From Roseateles sp. XES5 (GTDB lineage: Bacteria; Pseudomonadota; Alphaproteobacteria; Rhizobiales; Rhizobiaceae), in contig NZ_CP084753.1 of NCBI RefSeq assembly GCF_020535545.1, positions 372,001 through 436,000 on the forward strand: 64,000 nt of DNA, written 5' to 3'. The notes beneath the pieces were generated by a model. That model had not been told where the DNA came from. It made no database searches and was given only the letters and a program-made list of their open reading frames with translations. Shown here one piece after another: positions 7,252 through 16,159 of this stretch (the stretch's first letter is position 1; each line of letters starts with the position of its first letter). The position numbers and the translations under genes are program-made.

Positions 7252-8661
7252 GTGAACGCACAATCGCAACTTTCCGGCAGTGAGCTTTTCGACGTCGCGA
7301 TCATCGGGGCCGGCGTCGTCGGCTGCGCGGTTGCACGACGGTTCGCCCTTGCGGGTGCGAAAGTCGCCCTCATCGAGAAGGGCTCCGACATTCTTTCGGG
7401 CGCATCCAAGGCAAACAGCGCGATCCTTCACACGGGGTTCGATGCACCCAAGGCAAGCCTCGAACTCGCATTGGTCCAGGCCGGACGACAGGAATACCTC
7501 GATATCCATCAGGACATGAATTTGCCCCTGGTCGAAACAAGTGCTCTTGTTTGCGCTTGGACTCCCGATGAAGCCTCTAAGCTCGAAGGGATCGCCGAGC
7601 AGGGTCGCCAGAACGGGATCGACCGTCTCCGGTTGTTGACCTCCGCAGAAGCGCGCGCTGTGGAGCCCGGATTGGCAGATAATCTGGTTGCAGCGCTTCA
7701 TGTTCTCGATGAACACGTCATCGATCCGTGGTCAGCGCCCCTTGCTTACGTCAATCAGGCGACCGCGCTTGGCGCAACCGTCCTTCGCCAGTGCGAGGTA
7801 CGGGCAGGGGCATTCGACGGGACATGGCTGCTCGAAACCAACCGGGGCGACATCAGGTCGAAATGGGTGGTCAACGCGGCCGGTCTTTTCGGCGACCATG
7901 TCGATGCCCGTCTGGGATTCCAGCCCGAATTCCTGATCAAGCCTCGCAAAGGCCAGTTCGTCGTCCTCGACAAGGCGGCATCGCGGCAGCTGAAGACCAT
8001 CATTCTCCCCGTACCGAACGAGATCACCAAGGGTGTCGTCGTCTGTCCGACGGCATTCGGCAACATCCTGGTCGGTCCCACTGCCGAAGAACAGGACGAT
8101 CGCATCCGGGCGACAGTCGAACATGACACGCTCGCGGCGCTCGTTGCGCATGGCAGCAAGCTCGTCCCCGGTCTCGCCCATATTCCGGTCACTGCAGTTT
8201 ATGCAGGCCTGCGTCCCGCGACAGAAAAAAAGGAATACCGCGTCATCCATCGCGCCGAGCACAATGCCATCACCCTTGGCGGGATTCGTTCCACGGGGCT
8301 CAGTTCCGCCCTCGGCCTCGCGCAACATGCCTTGAAGCTTCATGGCGGTGCAGAGCGCGGCGAGTTCGCCGCCAGGGCAACACCGACGGTGTGCATGCCA
8401 AATCTAGCCGAGAGCAGACCGCGGGACTGGCAAGCCGCAAACCACGGCGACATCGTCTGCCACTGCGAGATGGTCACACGCCGCGAGATCGAAGCCACAC
8501 TCAGAAGCCCGCTTCCGCCCGGTGATTTCGGCGGCCTGCGACGGCGCACGCGCGCAGGGATGGGGCGCTGCCAAGGCTTCTACTGCAACGCCAGGCTCGC
8601 CGAAATCAGCAAGGACTGCCTCGCTACACCGTTGGCGGTCGATCGGGAGGGCGGCACATGA
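7252..8661 (+). CDS. GlpA-like FAD-dependent dehydrogenase with C-terminal [2Fe-2S] domain
   Basis: This 469-residue protein combines a DAO-type FAD domain (GAGVVG at 19-24, then ALIEKGSDILSGASKANS) with a BFD-like [2Fe-2S] domain at the end: Cys403 and Cys405 in VCHCE, Cys440 and Cys445 in GRCQGFYC. This is the build of GlpA, the catalytic subunit of anaerobic glycerol-3-phosphate dehydrogenase, and of some amino-acid and hydroxyproline dehydrogenases. It starts with GTG, preceded by AGGAA. The next gene overlaps its end by four bases and encodes a second flavoprotein, suggesting a heteromeric enzyme passing electrons from a polyol phosphate or similar substrate. No membrane anchor such as GlpC is nearby. 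The exact substrate is open. Confidence 0.85.
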   Translation: MNAQSQLSGSELFDVAIIGAGVVGCAVARRFALAGAKVALIEKGSDILSGASKANSAILHTGFDAPKASLELALVQAGRQEYLDIHQDMNLPLVETSALVCAWTPDEASKLEGIAEQGRQNGIDRLRLLTSAEARAVEPGLADNLVAALHVLDEHVIDPWSAPLAYVNQATALGATVLRQCEVRAGAFDGTWLLETNRGDIRSKWVVNAAGLFGDHVDARLGFQPEFLIKPRKGQFVVLDKAASRQLKTIILPVPNEITKGVVVCPTAFGNILVGPTAEEQDDRIRATVEHDTLAALVAHGSKLVPGLAHIPVTAVYAGLRPATEKKEYRVIHRAEHNAITLGGIRSTGLSSALGLAQHALKLHGGAERGEFAARATPTVCMPNLAESRPRDWQAANHGDIVCHCEMVTRREIEATLRSPLPPGDFGGLRRRTRAGMGRCQGFYCNARLAEISKDCLATPLAVDREGGT

Positions 8662-9878
8662 GCTGGTCCGACGTTATCATTATCGGCGGAGGTCCTTCCG
8701 GCGTCGCAGCCGCAATTGCGATGCGAAAGGCCGGTGTTGACAAAATCACGCTCCTTGAGAGGGAGCGTTACCTTGGCGGGGCGACGCGGCACTGCAGCCA
8801 TTCGCCCTTCGGAATGCTCGAGTTCGGCCGCGTCTATCTGGGCGCTGCCTATGGCCGCCGCCTGGAACAGGAGATCGCCAGGCACGACATCGACCTGCGA
8901 TACGGCCATTCCGTTGCCCAGCTGGGAGAAGACGGCGAACTCCTCGTAGCGAATCCCGATGGCCTTCAGACCCTGTCGGCCAAGCGCGTGCTTGTAACGA
9001 CCGGGGTACGGGAAACGACACGTGCCGCACGGCTCGTCACAGGTGATCGTCCGGTCGGCATCGTCACGACAGGCACCTTGCAGTCCTATGTCGCCTTCCA
9101 CAACATGATGCCGTTCAACCGCCCGGTCATTGTCGGATCGGAACTCGTTACGCTCTCCGCGATCTGGACATGCCTCAGCCATGGCGCCCGTCCCGCCGCA
9201 GTCCTTGAGCCGGGATCACATTCCCTGGTGCGCGCGCCACTGAATTGGTTTCCGTCCCTGATGGGTGTTCCATTCCACCGCGATGCGCAGGTTGTCGACA
9301 TTCTCGGCCGTGGCCGCGTCGAGGCCGTACGGATCAAGCGCGGCGATATCGTCGAAACGATCGAATGCGACGGCGTTCTGTTCTCCGGCGGGTTTACGCC
9401 AGAGGCCTCGCTGTTCCTGACGTCCGGGCTAGAAGTCGACCTGGGAAGCGCGGGCCCGGCTGTCGATCAGGATGGCCGCTGCGAAAACCCCCGCTATTTC
9501 GCTGCGGGCAACGTGTTGCGAGCCGTCGAGACCGGAGGATGGGCATTCCGCGAGGGCAGGGCCATCGGAACGGCCCTCGCGGCGGACCTGCTTGGCGACC
9601 CGGCGAGGGCCACTCCGACGAAGGTCACCTACGACGCACCGATCAAGCTTGTCGTGCCGAACCTCCTGCGAAGCGGATCAGCGCTTCCCGGTGGCTTGAA
9701 GGACTTTCAACTGCGCTTCCAGCGCAGGGTTAAGGGGACGCTCTCGCTGTCCATCGATGGAAGCGAGGTTTGGCAGCGTAGCGCAACATGGCGGCCGGAA
9801 AGCCGGATCGTCGTCCCACGACCAAACAATTCGACGGGCGCGCAAAGCGTCCACTTCGGCTTCAGGGAGGAAGTTTGA
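8658..9878 (+). CDS. FAD/NAD(P)-binding oxidoreductase, partner of the GlpA-like subunit
   Basis: This is a 406-residue two-dinucleotide-domain flavoprotein. An FAD motif GGGPSG is near residue 10, VLVTTGVRET near 115, and a closing FAD segment ends in RYFAAGNVLRAVETGGWAFREGRAIG. It resembles the NAD/FAD subunits that accompany GlpA-like or hydroxyproline-type dehydrogenases and lacks a BFD domain of its own. A conserved Cys pair is not evident. Its ATG overlaps the preceding TGA (ATGA), which indicates tight translational coupling and equal amounts of both subunits. The kinase gene starts directly after its stop codon. It most likely moves electrons between the GlpA-like subunit and a soluble or membrane acceptor. 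Confidence 0.8.
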   Translation: MSWSDVIIIGGGPSGVAAAIAMRKAGVDKITLLERERYLGGATRHCSHSPFGMLEFGRVYLGAAYGRRLEQEIARHDIDLRYGHSVAQLGEDGELLVANPDGLQTLSAKRVLVTTGVRETTRAARLVTGDRPVGIVTTGTLQSYVAFHNMMPFNRPVIVGSELVTLSAIWTCLSHGARPAAVLEPGSHSLVRAPLNWFPSLMGVPFHRDAQVVDILGRGRVEAVRIKRGDIVETIECDGVLFSGGFTPEASLFLTSGLEVDLGSAGPAVDQDGRCENPRYFAAGNVLRAVETGGWAFREGRAIGTALAADLLGDPARATPTKVTYDAPIKLVVPNLLRSGSALPGGLKDFQLRFQRRVKGTLSLSIDGSEVWQRSATWRPESRIVVPRPNNSTGAQSVHFGFREEV

Positions 9879-11273
9879 ATGCGTGTCGCATCGATAGACC
9901 AAGGAACGACATCGACCCGATGCCTGGTCGTGGAGGACGGGGGCGAATGGAAGATCGTCGCCAGCCGCAAGCACGGGCAGGATCACCCCTTCGCAGGCTG
10001 GGTCGAGCATGATCCGCACGAGCTTCTGAAGAATATCGTCACCGTTCTGGATGCAGCCGGAACGGTCGATGCGGTCGCAATCGCAAACCAGGGCGAGAGC
10101 TGCCTGGCATGGGATGCCGAGACCAAGGAAGCGCTTTCACCCGTGATCGTGTGGCAGGATTCCCGAACGGCGAAGTATCTCGCCGATCTGGGGAGCGACG
10201 CCGAGGAAACCTCCAGGCGCATCTGCGGTCTTCCGCTCGATCCGTATTTCTCGGCCAGCAAGCTCGCCTGGCTCCTCCGTCATGTTCCAAGCATTCAGGA
10301 AACCTACAAGGCAGGCCGGCTTCGCCTCGGGACGACAGACGCATTCTTCCTCGATTCTCTGGCGGACGTCTTCGCCACCGATCTCGCGACAGCGTCGCGA
10401 ACCGGCCTCCTTGATCTTGCGACGGGCACGTGGAGCGACGAGCTTTGCACCTTGCATGGTGTTCCGAGGGAATGCCTCCCGCGCATCGCGAACGTGGACG
10501 ATGATTTTGGCCAGATCAACGGCATTCCCGTAAAAGCCTCCATCGTCGACCAGCAAGCAGCCCTGTTCGGTCACGGATGCCGGAAGCCCGGCGACTGCAA
10601 GATAACGTTTGGAACGGGAGCGTTCCTTCTTGCCGTGAGCGGCAACGAACGCCCGCCGCAGTCGGAGTTGCTTCCGACCGTCGCCTGGGCGCTGAAGGAC
10701 AGCGGCACGGCCTTTGCCATCGAAGGCGGCGTCTACGATGCAGGCTCAGCGCTGGAATGGGCCAGAAATATCGGCCTCTACTCTGCGCTTGAAGAGCTGG
10801 GCGTGTTCGAGGGGCCATCGGCGCTGAGCCGCGGGATCATCTTCGTCCCGGCTCTGTCGGGTCTCGCAGCCCCATACTGGGATCGAACGGCCGCGCCGAT
10901 GTTCATCGGCATGGACCACACCACGGATCGGCGTGACCTCGTCCGCGCGGTCCTGGAAGGCATCGCCATGCTGACTGTCGGGCTGATCAAGGCCGCGTCC
11001 GAGGTCACGGATCTCGGTCCCAGCATTTCGATCGACGGCGGATTGTCGCAAAGCGCCTACTTCGCCCAGTTCCTCGCCTCGGCCAGCGGTCGCACCATCA
11101 CCGTCCCGGCGATGCACGAACTGACGGCCCTCGGGCTCGCGGAATTCTGCGGTCTCGACGTCACCGCAGCCCGCGCCAGGAGCGCACGTTACGGGCCCGA
11201 CGGATCGGTCACCGAAGCACACCACGCGCTGTTCAAGAAAGCCGTCGAGCGATCGCGCGGCTGGCGCGACTGA
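9879..11273 (+). CDS. FGGY-family kinase resembling glycerol kinase
   Basis: This 464-residue sugar/polyol kinase has the glycerol-kinase marks: the phosphate-binding SIDQGTTSTR at the N-terminus, WQDSRTAKYL, the polyol-contact region LPLDPYFSASKLAWLL, the catalytic Asp224 in DQQAALFGHG, and the C-terminal FGGY signature DGGLSQSAYFAQFLASASG. It should transfer phosphate from ATP to a small polyol. It is slightly shorter than GlpK (about 500). The start codon follows the previous stop with no gap, so translation is coupled to the dehydrogenase subunits. Glycerol is the obvious candidate, but no glpF or glycerol ABC importer is linked and the partners differ, so a related polyol or amino-polyol is possible. 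Confidence 0.85.
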   Translation: MRVASIDQGTTSTRCLVVEDGGEWKIVASRKHGQDHPFAGWVEHDPHELLKNIVTVLDAAGTVDAVAIANQGESCLAWDAETKEALSPVIVWQDSRTAKYLADLGSDAEETSRRICGLPLDPYFSASKLAWLLRHVPSIQETYKAGRLRLGTTDAFFLDSLADVFATDLATASRTGLLDLATGTWSDELCTLHGVPRECLPRIANVDDDFGQINGIPVKASIVDQQAALFGHGCRKPGDCKITFGTGAFLLAVSGNERPPQSELLPTVAWALKDSGTAFAIEGGVYDAGSALEWARNIGLYSALEELGVFEGPSALSRGIIFVPALSGLAAPYWDRTAAPMFIGMDHTTDRRDLVRAVLEGIAMLTVGLIKAASEVTDLGPSISIDGGLSQSAYFAQFLASASGRTITVPAMHELTALGLAEFCGLDVTAARARSARYGPDGSVTEAHHALFKKAVERSRGWRD

Positions 11274-11311
11274 CGCACCACAGAACGCTTAAAATCAGGA
11301 GTTTATGCTGC

Positions 11312-11668
11312 ATGCGAAAGATATTTCTCGCAGGCCCGTACGGTCATGCCGATCGCGAGGTCGTCGACCGCAGGTTCAACGAGGCGAATGCGGTCGCCGC
11401 CAGGATCGCTCGGAGCGGATCGACCGTCTTCAGCCAGATTTCCATGTCCCATCCGATCAACGGCCACCTGCCGGATCTCGACAAGGCGGCCATCGGCAAA
11501 CTGTGGGCTCCGATCGACCAGGCCTTCATGGAAGCCATGGACGAGATCGTCGTGATCGACGGTCCGGGCTGGCAGGAAAGCGCCGGCGTCAAGCGGGAGA
11601 TGGAGTTTTTTGAATCCAGGGGGCGTCGCGTCAGCCTCTGGAGCGATGTCGAGCACGAATTCGCTTAA
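11312..11668 (+). CDS. DUF1937 protein, nucleoside-2-deoxyribosyltransferase-like fold
   Basis: This 118-residue protein starts at the ATG ten bases after AGGAG; an out-of-frame ATG at 11305 is too close. The N-terminal FLAGPYGHADREVVDRRFNE and the central VFSQISMSHPI and MEAMDEIVVIDGPGWQES segments match the DUF1937 family, whose fold is like nucleoside 2-deoxyribosyltransferases. Those enzymes break N-glycosidic bonds, using an acidic residue; several Asp and Glu residues in the DEIVVIDG region could serve. Biological roles for DUF1937 are not established as far as I know. Its place between a polyol kinase and a permease suggests it acts on the same imported compound, perhaps releasing a base or amide from a glycosyl-type substrate. 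Confidence 0.7.
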   Translation: MRKIFLAGPYGHADREVVDRRFNEANAVAARIARSGSTVFSQISMSHPINGHLPDLDKAAIGKLWAPIDQAFMEAMDEIVVIDGPGWQESAGVKREMEFFESRGRRVSLWSDVEHEFA

Positions 11669-11701
11669 CCGACGCAACTGGGCAAGAAACAGGGGAATTC
11701 A

Positions 11702-13201
11702 ATGACTACAGTATCCAATCCCGGCTCCGCGCCGGGGCAAACCGATCACGACCATCTCAAGCGCGACGTCACGCCGTTCCAGTCGTTCGCGGTCGCGTTC
11801 GGCTTCGTCTCGATCGCCACGGGCATCTTTACCGCCTATGGCGCAATGCTTTCGAGTTCCGGCCCGATGGGCATCTGGACCTGGCCCGTCGTCGTCATCG
11901 GTCAGCTCATGGTCGCATTGATCATCGGTTCGCTTGCCGCCCGTATTCCGGTAACCGGCTACATCTACCAGTGGGCATCGCGTCTGACCAATCCGGTCTT
12001 CGGCTGGATCATGGGCTGGATCGGGTTTACCTTCCTCGCCGTGGTGCTTGTCGCGGTCGACTATACGATCGCCTCGACCGTCCTTCCGGTCCTGCTCAGC
12101 TATGAGGGGACCGCCGAGAACGCCTGGTGGATCACCGGTGTCGTGATCATCGCGCAGGCCGTCATGATCGCCTTCTCGACGAAGTTCACCCAAAAATTCA
12201 ACGCCGTCGCGGTAACCATCCAGCTCGTCGGCATGATTGGCCTCGTCGTGCTGCTGTTTGCTGTCGGCGCCTACAACAACGAGCTCGACTTCTCGAACCT
12301 TTTCAGCACCGGAAGCGTCGCACAGGAGGGCTACTATTCGCTCGGCACGCTGACGAGCGTCGGTCCCTGGATCATGGGTACGCTCCTCGGCGCATTCACG
12401 ATCGTCGGTTTCGAATCCGCGGCGAACCTTGCCGAAGAGACCCGCGATCCCGCGCGTGTCGTTCCCAAGGCCATGTGGCAGGCCGTCCTGAGCCTCGGCA
12501 TTATCGGCATGCTGTTTCTCATCGCCGTCACGGCGCTGCTCGGCGACCCGACCGCACTCAGCGGCTCCGCGACCCCGATTGCCGACGTCATCAACCGCGT
12601 TCTCGGTCCGGTTCTCGGCAATCTCCTTCTGGTGCTGGTCGTCATCTCGATCTTCTCCTGCGGCCTCGTCATCCTGCTGAGCGGCACCCGCCTCGTTTGG
12701 GCCATGTCGCGTGACGAGCGCTTCCCGGGCTGGCAGCTGTGGCATCGCATCAGCCCTTCCTTGAAGACGCCGGTTAACGCCACCGTGTTCATGGCCGTCG
12801 TCGGCCAGGTCATCCTTGCCTTGTTCGCGAAGCAGACGGATGCGCTGTTCGCACTGTTTTCGGCTGCGACCCTGCTTCCGGCGATCATCTATGCCGTCAC
12901 CGTCCTGATTTACGCGTTCCAGCGCACCAATTTGCCGCCAAGCCAAGGCTTTCGTCTTGGTGCGTGGGAAACGCCGGTGCTGATCGTGGCAATCCTCTGG
13001 CTTGTCTTCGAGCTTGCGATTTTCCGCGATGCATCGTTTGCGAAACCATGGTCCTATGTTGCAATCATGTTCGCGATCGGCGTGGTCTATCTGGTGTTCC
13101 TGCTTGCGACACGCGGGGGAACGAAGGGCCTCAAAATGCCCGACATGATCTCGGTTGACGCTATCCTCGATGCCGACAAGGGCGAGGAAGCCTTGCACTG
13201 A
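11702..13201 (+). CDS. APC-superfamily amino acid/amine permease
   Basis: This is a 499-residue inner-membrane transporter with about 12 hydrophobic segments. The early FQSFAVAFGFVSIATGIFT, the VALIIGSLAARIPVTGYIYQW block and GFESAANLAEETRDPARVVP (a hallmark of the amino acid/polyamine/organocation superfamily) fix the family. APC permeases of this branch carry amino acids, choline, GABA or ethanolamine-type amines with a proton or by exchange. A GGGGAATTC ribosome site precedes the ATG. It closes the DeoR-controlled operon and is followed by a clear terminator. Its presence instead of a glycerol facilitator is the main reason to doubt that plain glycerol is the substrate of the operon. Confidence 0.88.
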   Translation: MTTVSNPGSAPGQTDHDHLKRDVTPFQSFAVAFGFVSIATGIFTAYGAMLSSSGPMGIWTWPVVVIGQLMVALIIGSLAARIPVTGYIYQWASRLTNPVFGWIMGWIGFTFLAVVLVAVDYTIASTVLPVLLSYEGTAENAWWITGVVIIAQAVMIAFSTKFTQKFNAVAVTIQLVGMIGLVVLLFAVGAYNNELDFSNLFSTGSVAQEGYYSLGTLTSVGPWIMGTLLGAFTIVGFESAANLAEETRDPARVVPKAMWQAVLSLGIIGMLFLIAVTALLGDPTALSGSATPIADVINRVLGPVLGNLLLVLVVISIFSCGLVILLSGTRLVWAMSRDERFPGWQLWHRISPSLKTPVNATVFMAVVGQVILALFAKQTDALFALFSAATLLPAIIYAVTVLIYAFQRTNLPPSQGFRLGAWETPVLIVAILWLVFELAIFRDASFAKPWSYVAIMFAIGVVYLVFLLATRGGTKGLKMPDMISVDAILDADKGEEALH

Positions 13202-13213
13202 ATGACCGTACGT

Positions 13214-13240
13214 AAAGCCGGCGCCAGAGCGCCGGCTTTT
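13214..13240 (+). terminator. Rho-independent terminator of the DeoR-controlled operon
   Basis: AAAGCCGGCGC and GCGCCGGCTTT form an 11-base-pair stem around a CAGA loop, followed by T. It starts 13 bases after the permease stop codon. Confidence 0.8.
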
Positions 13241-13373
13241 CAATGTGCGATAAACGCTGCAAACCCGGCTGCGGCAGCCTGGCATGCCCCAACCGGCGTC
13301 CTGGTACGAAACGGGCGAACGGATATTTCTCCCTCGAAACGACACTGCGGATGGTCGACGGCTACAGGGTGCA

Positions 13374-14345
13374 TCATGGAGCAGGCGACGTATCCACAGA
13401 CACGGGCTGTCCCGCCGATGCTCCGTCATCACTCGCTTCGTCGCTACGCGCACATTCGACGAGAACGCGGACGGCTTCCTGCAGCATCGGGCCAAGATGC
13501 CGGCCTTTTTGCCAGAATACGACATAGTGGTAGAGAGCGCTTGGTTCGAACGGGCGGATCACGACGTCGAAACAGGTCGCCTGCCGAGCGGCGAAGGTGT
13601 TGCTGCTCGAAATACCGAGACCGGCTGCGACGAAGCTGATCTCCTGCCCGATAACATCCACCTGGATGGCGAGATGCGGTTCAGCCCCCATGTAACGCAT
13701 GGCATTCTCGCTCATGAGATGGGATTGCATTTGCGGCTCGATGTCCACCAGCGGCTCGCCCACGAGATCTTCCGCCCTTATCAGGTCTTCCTGCGCCAGC
13801 CTGTGGTCGGGATGGAAAATGCAGACATTGGTCGCCGTCGTGACCGGGCACCAGTCGAAGACATTTTCGTCCAGCGGCAGGCGGCCAAGCCCCAGATCGG
13901 CTCGCCCTTCGAGCACATGATCCGTCACGTCGGCATAGGTGCCTGACTTGAAGTGGACCGCCGCGAGAGGCTGGCGGATTCTCAGCATCCGGACAGCGTC
14001 GGGAAGGAGCCGCATGGAGAAAACATGAGGCGCCGCGATGCCGATCGTATCGCTGTCTATCCCCTGGAAGGATGCGACGGTCTTGGCGATCCTTTCCATC
14101 TGGACGAACGTGGCATCCGCCTCGCGAAACAGCGTCATCGTCTGAGCCGTCGGAACGAGTCTCCCCTTGTCCCGAATGAACAGGTGAACGCCAAGAAGGG
14201 TCTCGAGTTGCTTGATCTGCTGGCTGACGGCCGGCTGGGTGATGCGAAGCGACTTGGCCGCCGCGCGCTCGGAGCCCGTCCTGACCACCTCCCGCAATAT
14301 CTGGAGCTGGCGAAGCGTCACCCCCGTCTGCGCGATTTCCACCAT
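13374..14345 (-). CDS. LysR-family transcriptional regulator
   Basis: This 323-residue LysR protein has an N-terminal winged helix (about residues 8-67: LRQLQILREVVRTGSERAAAKSLRITQPAVSQQIKQLE) and a two-lobed effector-binding domain (about 95-300). The open frame continues far upstream into the neighbouring operon, but the ATG at 14345 gives the standard LysR N-terminus and length. It is divergent from the amino-acid ABC transporter operon starting at 14689 and separated from it by an AT-rich region with an inverted repeat, so it probably activates that operon in the presence of the imported compound. Effector unknown. Confidence 0.9.
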   Translation of the reverse strand: MVEIAQTGVTLRQLQILREVVRTGSERAAAKSLRITQPAVSQQIKQLETLLGVHLFIRDKGRLVPTAQTMTLFREADATFVQMERIAKTVASFQGIDSDTIGIAAPHVFSMRLLPDAVRMLRIRQPLAAVHFKSGTYADVTDHVLEGRADLGLGRLPLDENVFDWCPVTTATNVCIFHPDHRLAQEDLIRAEDLVGEPLVDIEPQMQSHLMSENAMRYMGAEPHLAIQVDVIGQEISFVAAGLGISSSNTFAARQATCFDVVIRPFEPSALYHYVVFWQKGRHLGPMLQEAVRVLVECARSDEASDDGASAGQPVSVDTSPAP

Positions 14346-14688
14346 GACGACGCCCTCATTGCCGGCAGAGTGTAGCGCGACGCGATCAAAGATCAACTTA
14401 TACTTAACCCCAAGATACGCGGCAGTTTGGCGAGCATACATATAAGCCTGGCTAATAGAAAAATAATCTCGCTTATAAATTGACCCCGTGGCGGCGGCGC
14501 GTAATTCTGTCTCCACAACGCCGCTTTGGCAGATACCCGGCGTCATCGGAGCCCGGAAGCTCCCCATCGCAAACATCGACAACGGAAAGGGTGGTGCCGC
14601 TCCATGCGTGCAGCAAAGGCTTTGTCGCGGCCAGAATCTGGCTTGCCCAGCATCGACGACGCAGGAGTATCGAAGAGGATCCGTGACG
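14346..14688. other. Divergent intergenic region between lysR and ABC operon
   Basis: This 343-base gap is AT-rich on the lysR side (14395-14480) and GC-rich on the operon side. The AT-rich half carries the TATAAGC/GCTTATA inverted repeat and probably both promoters. The GC-rich half can be read in frame with the ATPase gene from 14488, but that extension has no family support; it is more likely a long leader. Nothing else is recognisable. Confidence 0.5.
14441..14477. promoter_or_regulatory. Candidate LysR operator (TATAAGC/GCTTATA inverted repeat)
   Basis: TATAAGC (14441-14447) and GCTTATA (14471-14477) form a perfect 7-base inverted repeat around an AT-rich centre, roughly 100 bases upstream of the lysR start and 200 upstream of the ATPase start. 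A related ACTTATACTTA lies at 14396-14406. Position and symmetry suit a LysR-type site; this is inference. Confidence 0.4.
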
Positions 14689-15486
14689 ATGCTTGCATCT
14701 AGGGCGGAACCGACGCGGACGCTCGGCATTCGCGCGGAGCGGATCGTCAAGCGGTTCGGAGGCGACGATGTCCTGCGGGGCGTCAATCTCACCGTTCGGC
14801 CTGGTGAAATCCTCTCCATTCTCGGCAGCAGTGGCTCGGGCAAGAGCACACTTCTCAGGTGCCTCAACCTGCTGACCGTTCCCGATGGGGGCGATATCTG
14901 GGTGCACGGCGAAAAGCTGGCGCTCGGGGCGTCGTCTCGCCCTGGCGAACAGGCCGTAATCTTCGACGCGTTGCAGGTCCGCCGGGTACGCGCGTCCATG
15001 GGCATGGTGTTCCAGAACTTCAATCTCTGGCCCCACAAGACAGCGCTCGAAAATGTCACCGAAGGTCCCGTTCACGTCAAAGGAATGCAGCGCCGCGCCG
15101 CCGCCGAACTTGGACGCGCCTATCTTGCGAAGGTCGGGCTGTCGGAGAAGGCGGATGCCTATCCGCATCACCTCTCGGGCGGCCAGCAGCAACGCGTGGC
15201 GATCGCCCGCGCGCTTGCGATGGAGCCTCGCGTCCTGCTTTTCGACGAGCCGACATCGGCACTCGATCCGGAACTGGTGGGCGAAGTGCTGCGCGTCATG
15301 GGCGCGCTTGCCGCAGAGGGGCGCACGATGGTGATCGTCACCCACGAACTGGCCTTCGCACGCGAGGTATCGACGCAAGTCGCCTTCATGCACGGCGGGA
15401 GGATCGAGGAAGAAGGCCCGCCACAGGCGTTTTTCTCCTCTCCCGTCTCCAGCCGCCTTCGCGGCTTTCTGGCCTCACATCGATAG
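14689..15486 (+). CDS. Amino-acid ABC transporter ATPase (GlnQ/HisP type)
   Basis: This is a 265-residue ATPase subunit. Walker A is GSSGSGKST (near residue 46), the Q-loop lies in MGMVFQNFNLWPH, the signature is [17 protein letters not shown], and Walker B is VLLFDEPTSALDPE. It powers the two permeases encoded immediately after it. The ATG at 14689 is chosen because AGAGGA precedes it by about nine bases; a GTG six bases earlier is also possible. It is the first gene of an operon running to the CapA-like gene. The insert between the Walker A region and the Q-loop (GEKLALGASSRPGEQAVIF) is somewhat long but typical of histidine/arginine-type ATPases. Confidence 0.92.
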   Translation: MLASRAEPTRTLGIRAERIVKRFGGDDVLRGVNLTVRPGEILSILGSSGSGKSTLLRCLNLLTVPDGGDIWVHGEKLALGASSRPGEQAVIFDALQVRRVRASMGMVFQNFNLWPHKTALENVTEGPVHVKGMQRRAAAELGRAYLAKVGLSEKADAYPHHLSGGQQQRVAIARALAMEPRVLLFDEPTSALDPELVGEVLRVMGALAAEGRTMVIVTHELAFAREVSTQVAFMHGGRIEEEGPPQAFFSSPVSSRLRGFLASHR

Positions 15487-15499
15487 AAGGGCGTTGCGC

Positions 15500-16159
15500 A
15501 TGGATGGCTTTGGCATGCAGTTCGTCGAGGGACTGAAGACGACGGTACTGCTGGCGCTTGCCAGCGGTACGCTCGGCATGGCGCTGGGTTTGCTCGCCGC
15601 CGCAGGGCGGTTGTCGCGATGGAAGGCGCTGAGCGTCGGGATCGGCGTCTACACGACGATCATTCGGGGCGTGCCCGAACTGATCATAATCCTGCTGATC
15701 TATTTCGGCGGAACGATCGCAATCAGCGCCTTCTTCGGCCGCTATATCGAGATCAACGCGTTCCTCGCCGGTGTCGTTTCCCTGACGGTCGTCTTCGGCG
15801 CCTATACCGCGGAAATCTTCCGGGGAGCGGTCCTGAGCATACCCAAGGGGCAGATCGAGGCCGCCCGCTCGCTCGGGATGCATCCCTGGCAGACCTGGCT
15901 TCTGATCATCGCTCCGCAGATGCTGCGCATCGCACTGCCGGCCCTTGCGAACCAGTGGATATCTCTCGTCAAGGAAACGTCGCTGATCTCGATCGTCGGC
16001 CTGACCGACATCATGCGGGTCGCCGCCATTGGCGCCGGCTCCCTGCGTGCGCCGCTGACATTCTACCTCGCCGCGTCCGCTCTCTATCTCACCCTGACCA
16101 GTCTTGCGCTGGTGATCTTCAACCGTCTCGAACGGCGTTTTGCCGTCCCCGGACGATGA
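15500..16159 (+). CDS. Amino-acid ABC transporter permease 1 (HisM/HisQ type)
   Basis: This is a 219-residue inner-membrane subunit with about five hydrophobic segments and the HisMQ-type coupling loop EAARSLGMHPWQTWLLIIAP, which docks on the ATPase. An early TIIRGVPELIIILLIYFG segment is typical of polar-amino-acid permeases. The ATG at 15500 is preferred over a TTG six bases earlier because AGAAGGG is well spaced from it. Its stop codon overlaps the start of the next permease (ATGA), as usual for such heterodimeric pairs. Confidence 0.9.
   Translation: MDGFGMQFVEGLKTTVLLALASGTLGMALGLLAAAGRLSRWKALSVGIGVYTTIIRGVPELIIILLIYFGGTIAISAFFGRYIEINAFLAGVVSLTVVFGAYTAEIFRGAVLSIPKGQIEAARSLGMHPWQTWLLIIAPQMLRIALPALANQWISLVKETSLISIVGLTDIMRVAAIGAGSLRAPLTFYLAASALYLTLTSLALVIFNRLERRFAVPGR

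Noticed and set aside
11699..13525. A minus-strand open frame of 608 codons opposite the APC permease
   Set aside because: The permease on the plus strand is a clear membrane protein; the antisense product is charged and low complexity.
14346..15059. N-terminal extension of the LysR protein, more than doubling the regulatory N-terminus
   Set aside because: The extension runs through the divergent promoter and opposite the ATPase gene; the start at 14345 gives the normal LysR N-terminus.
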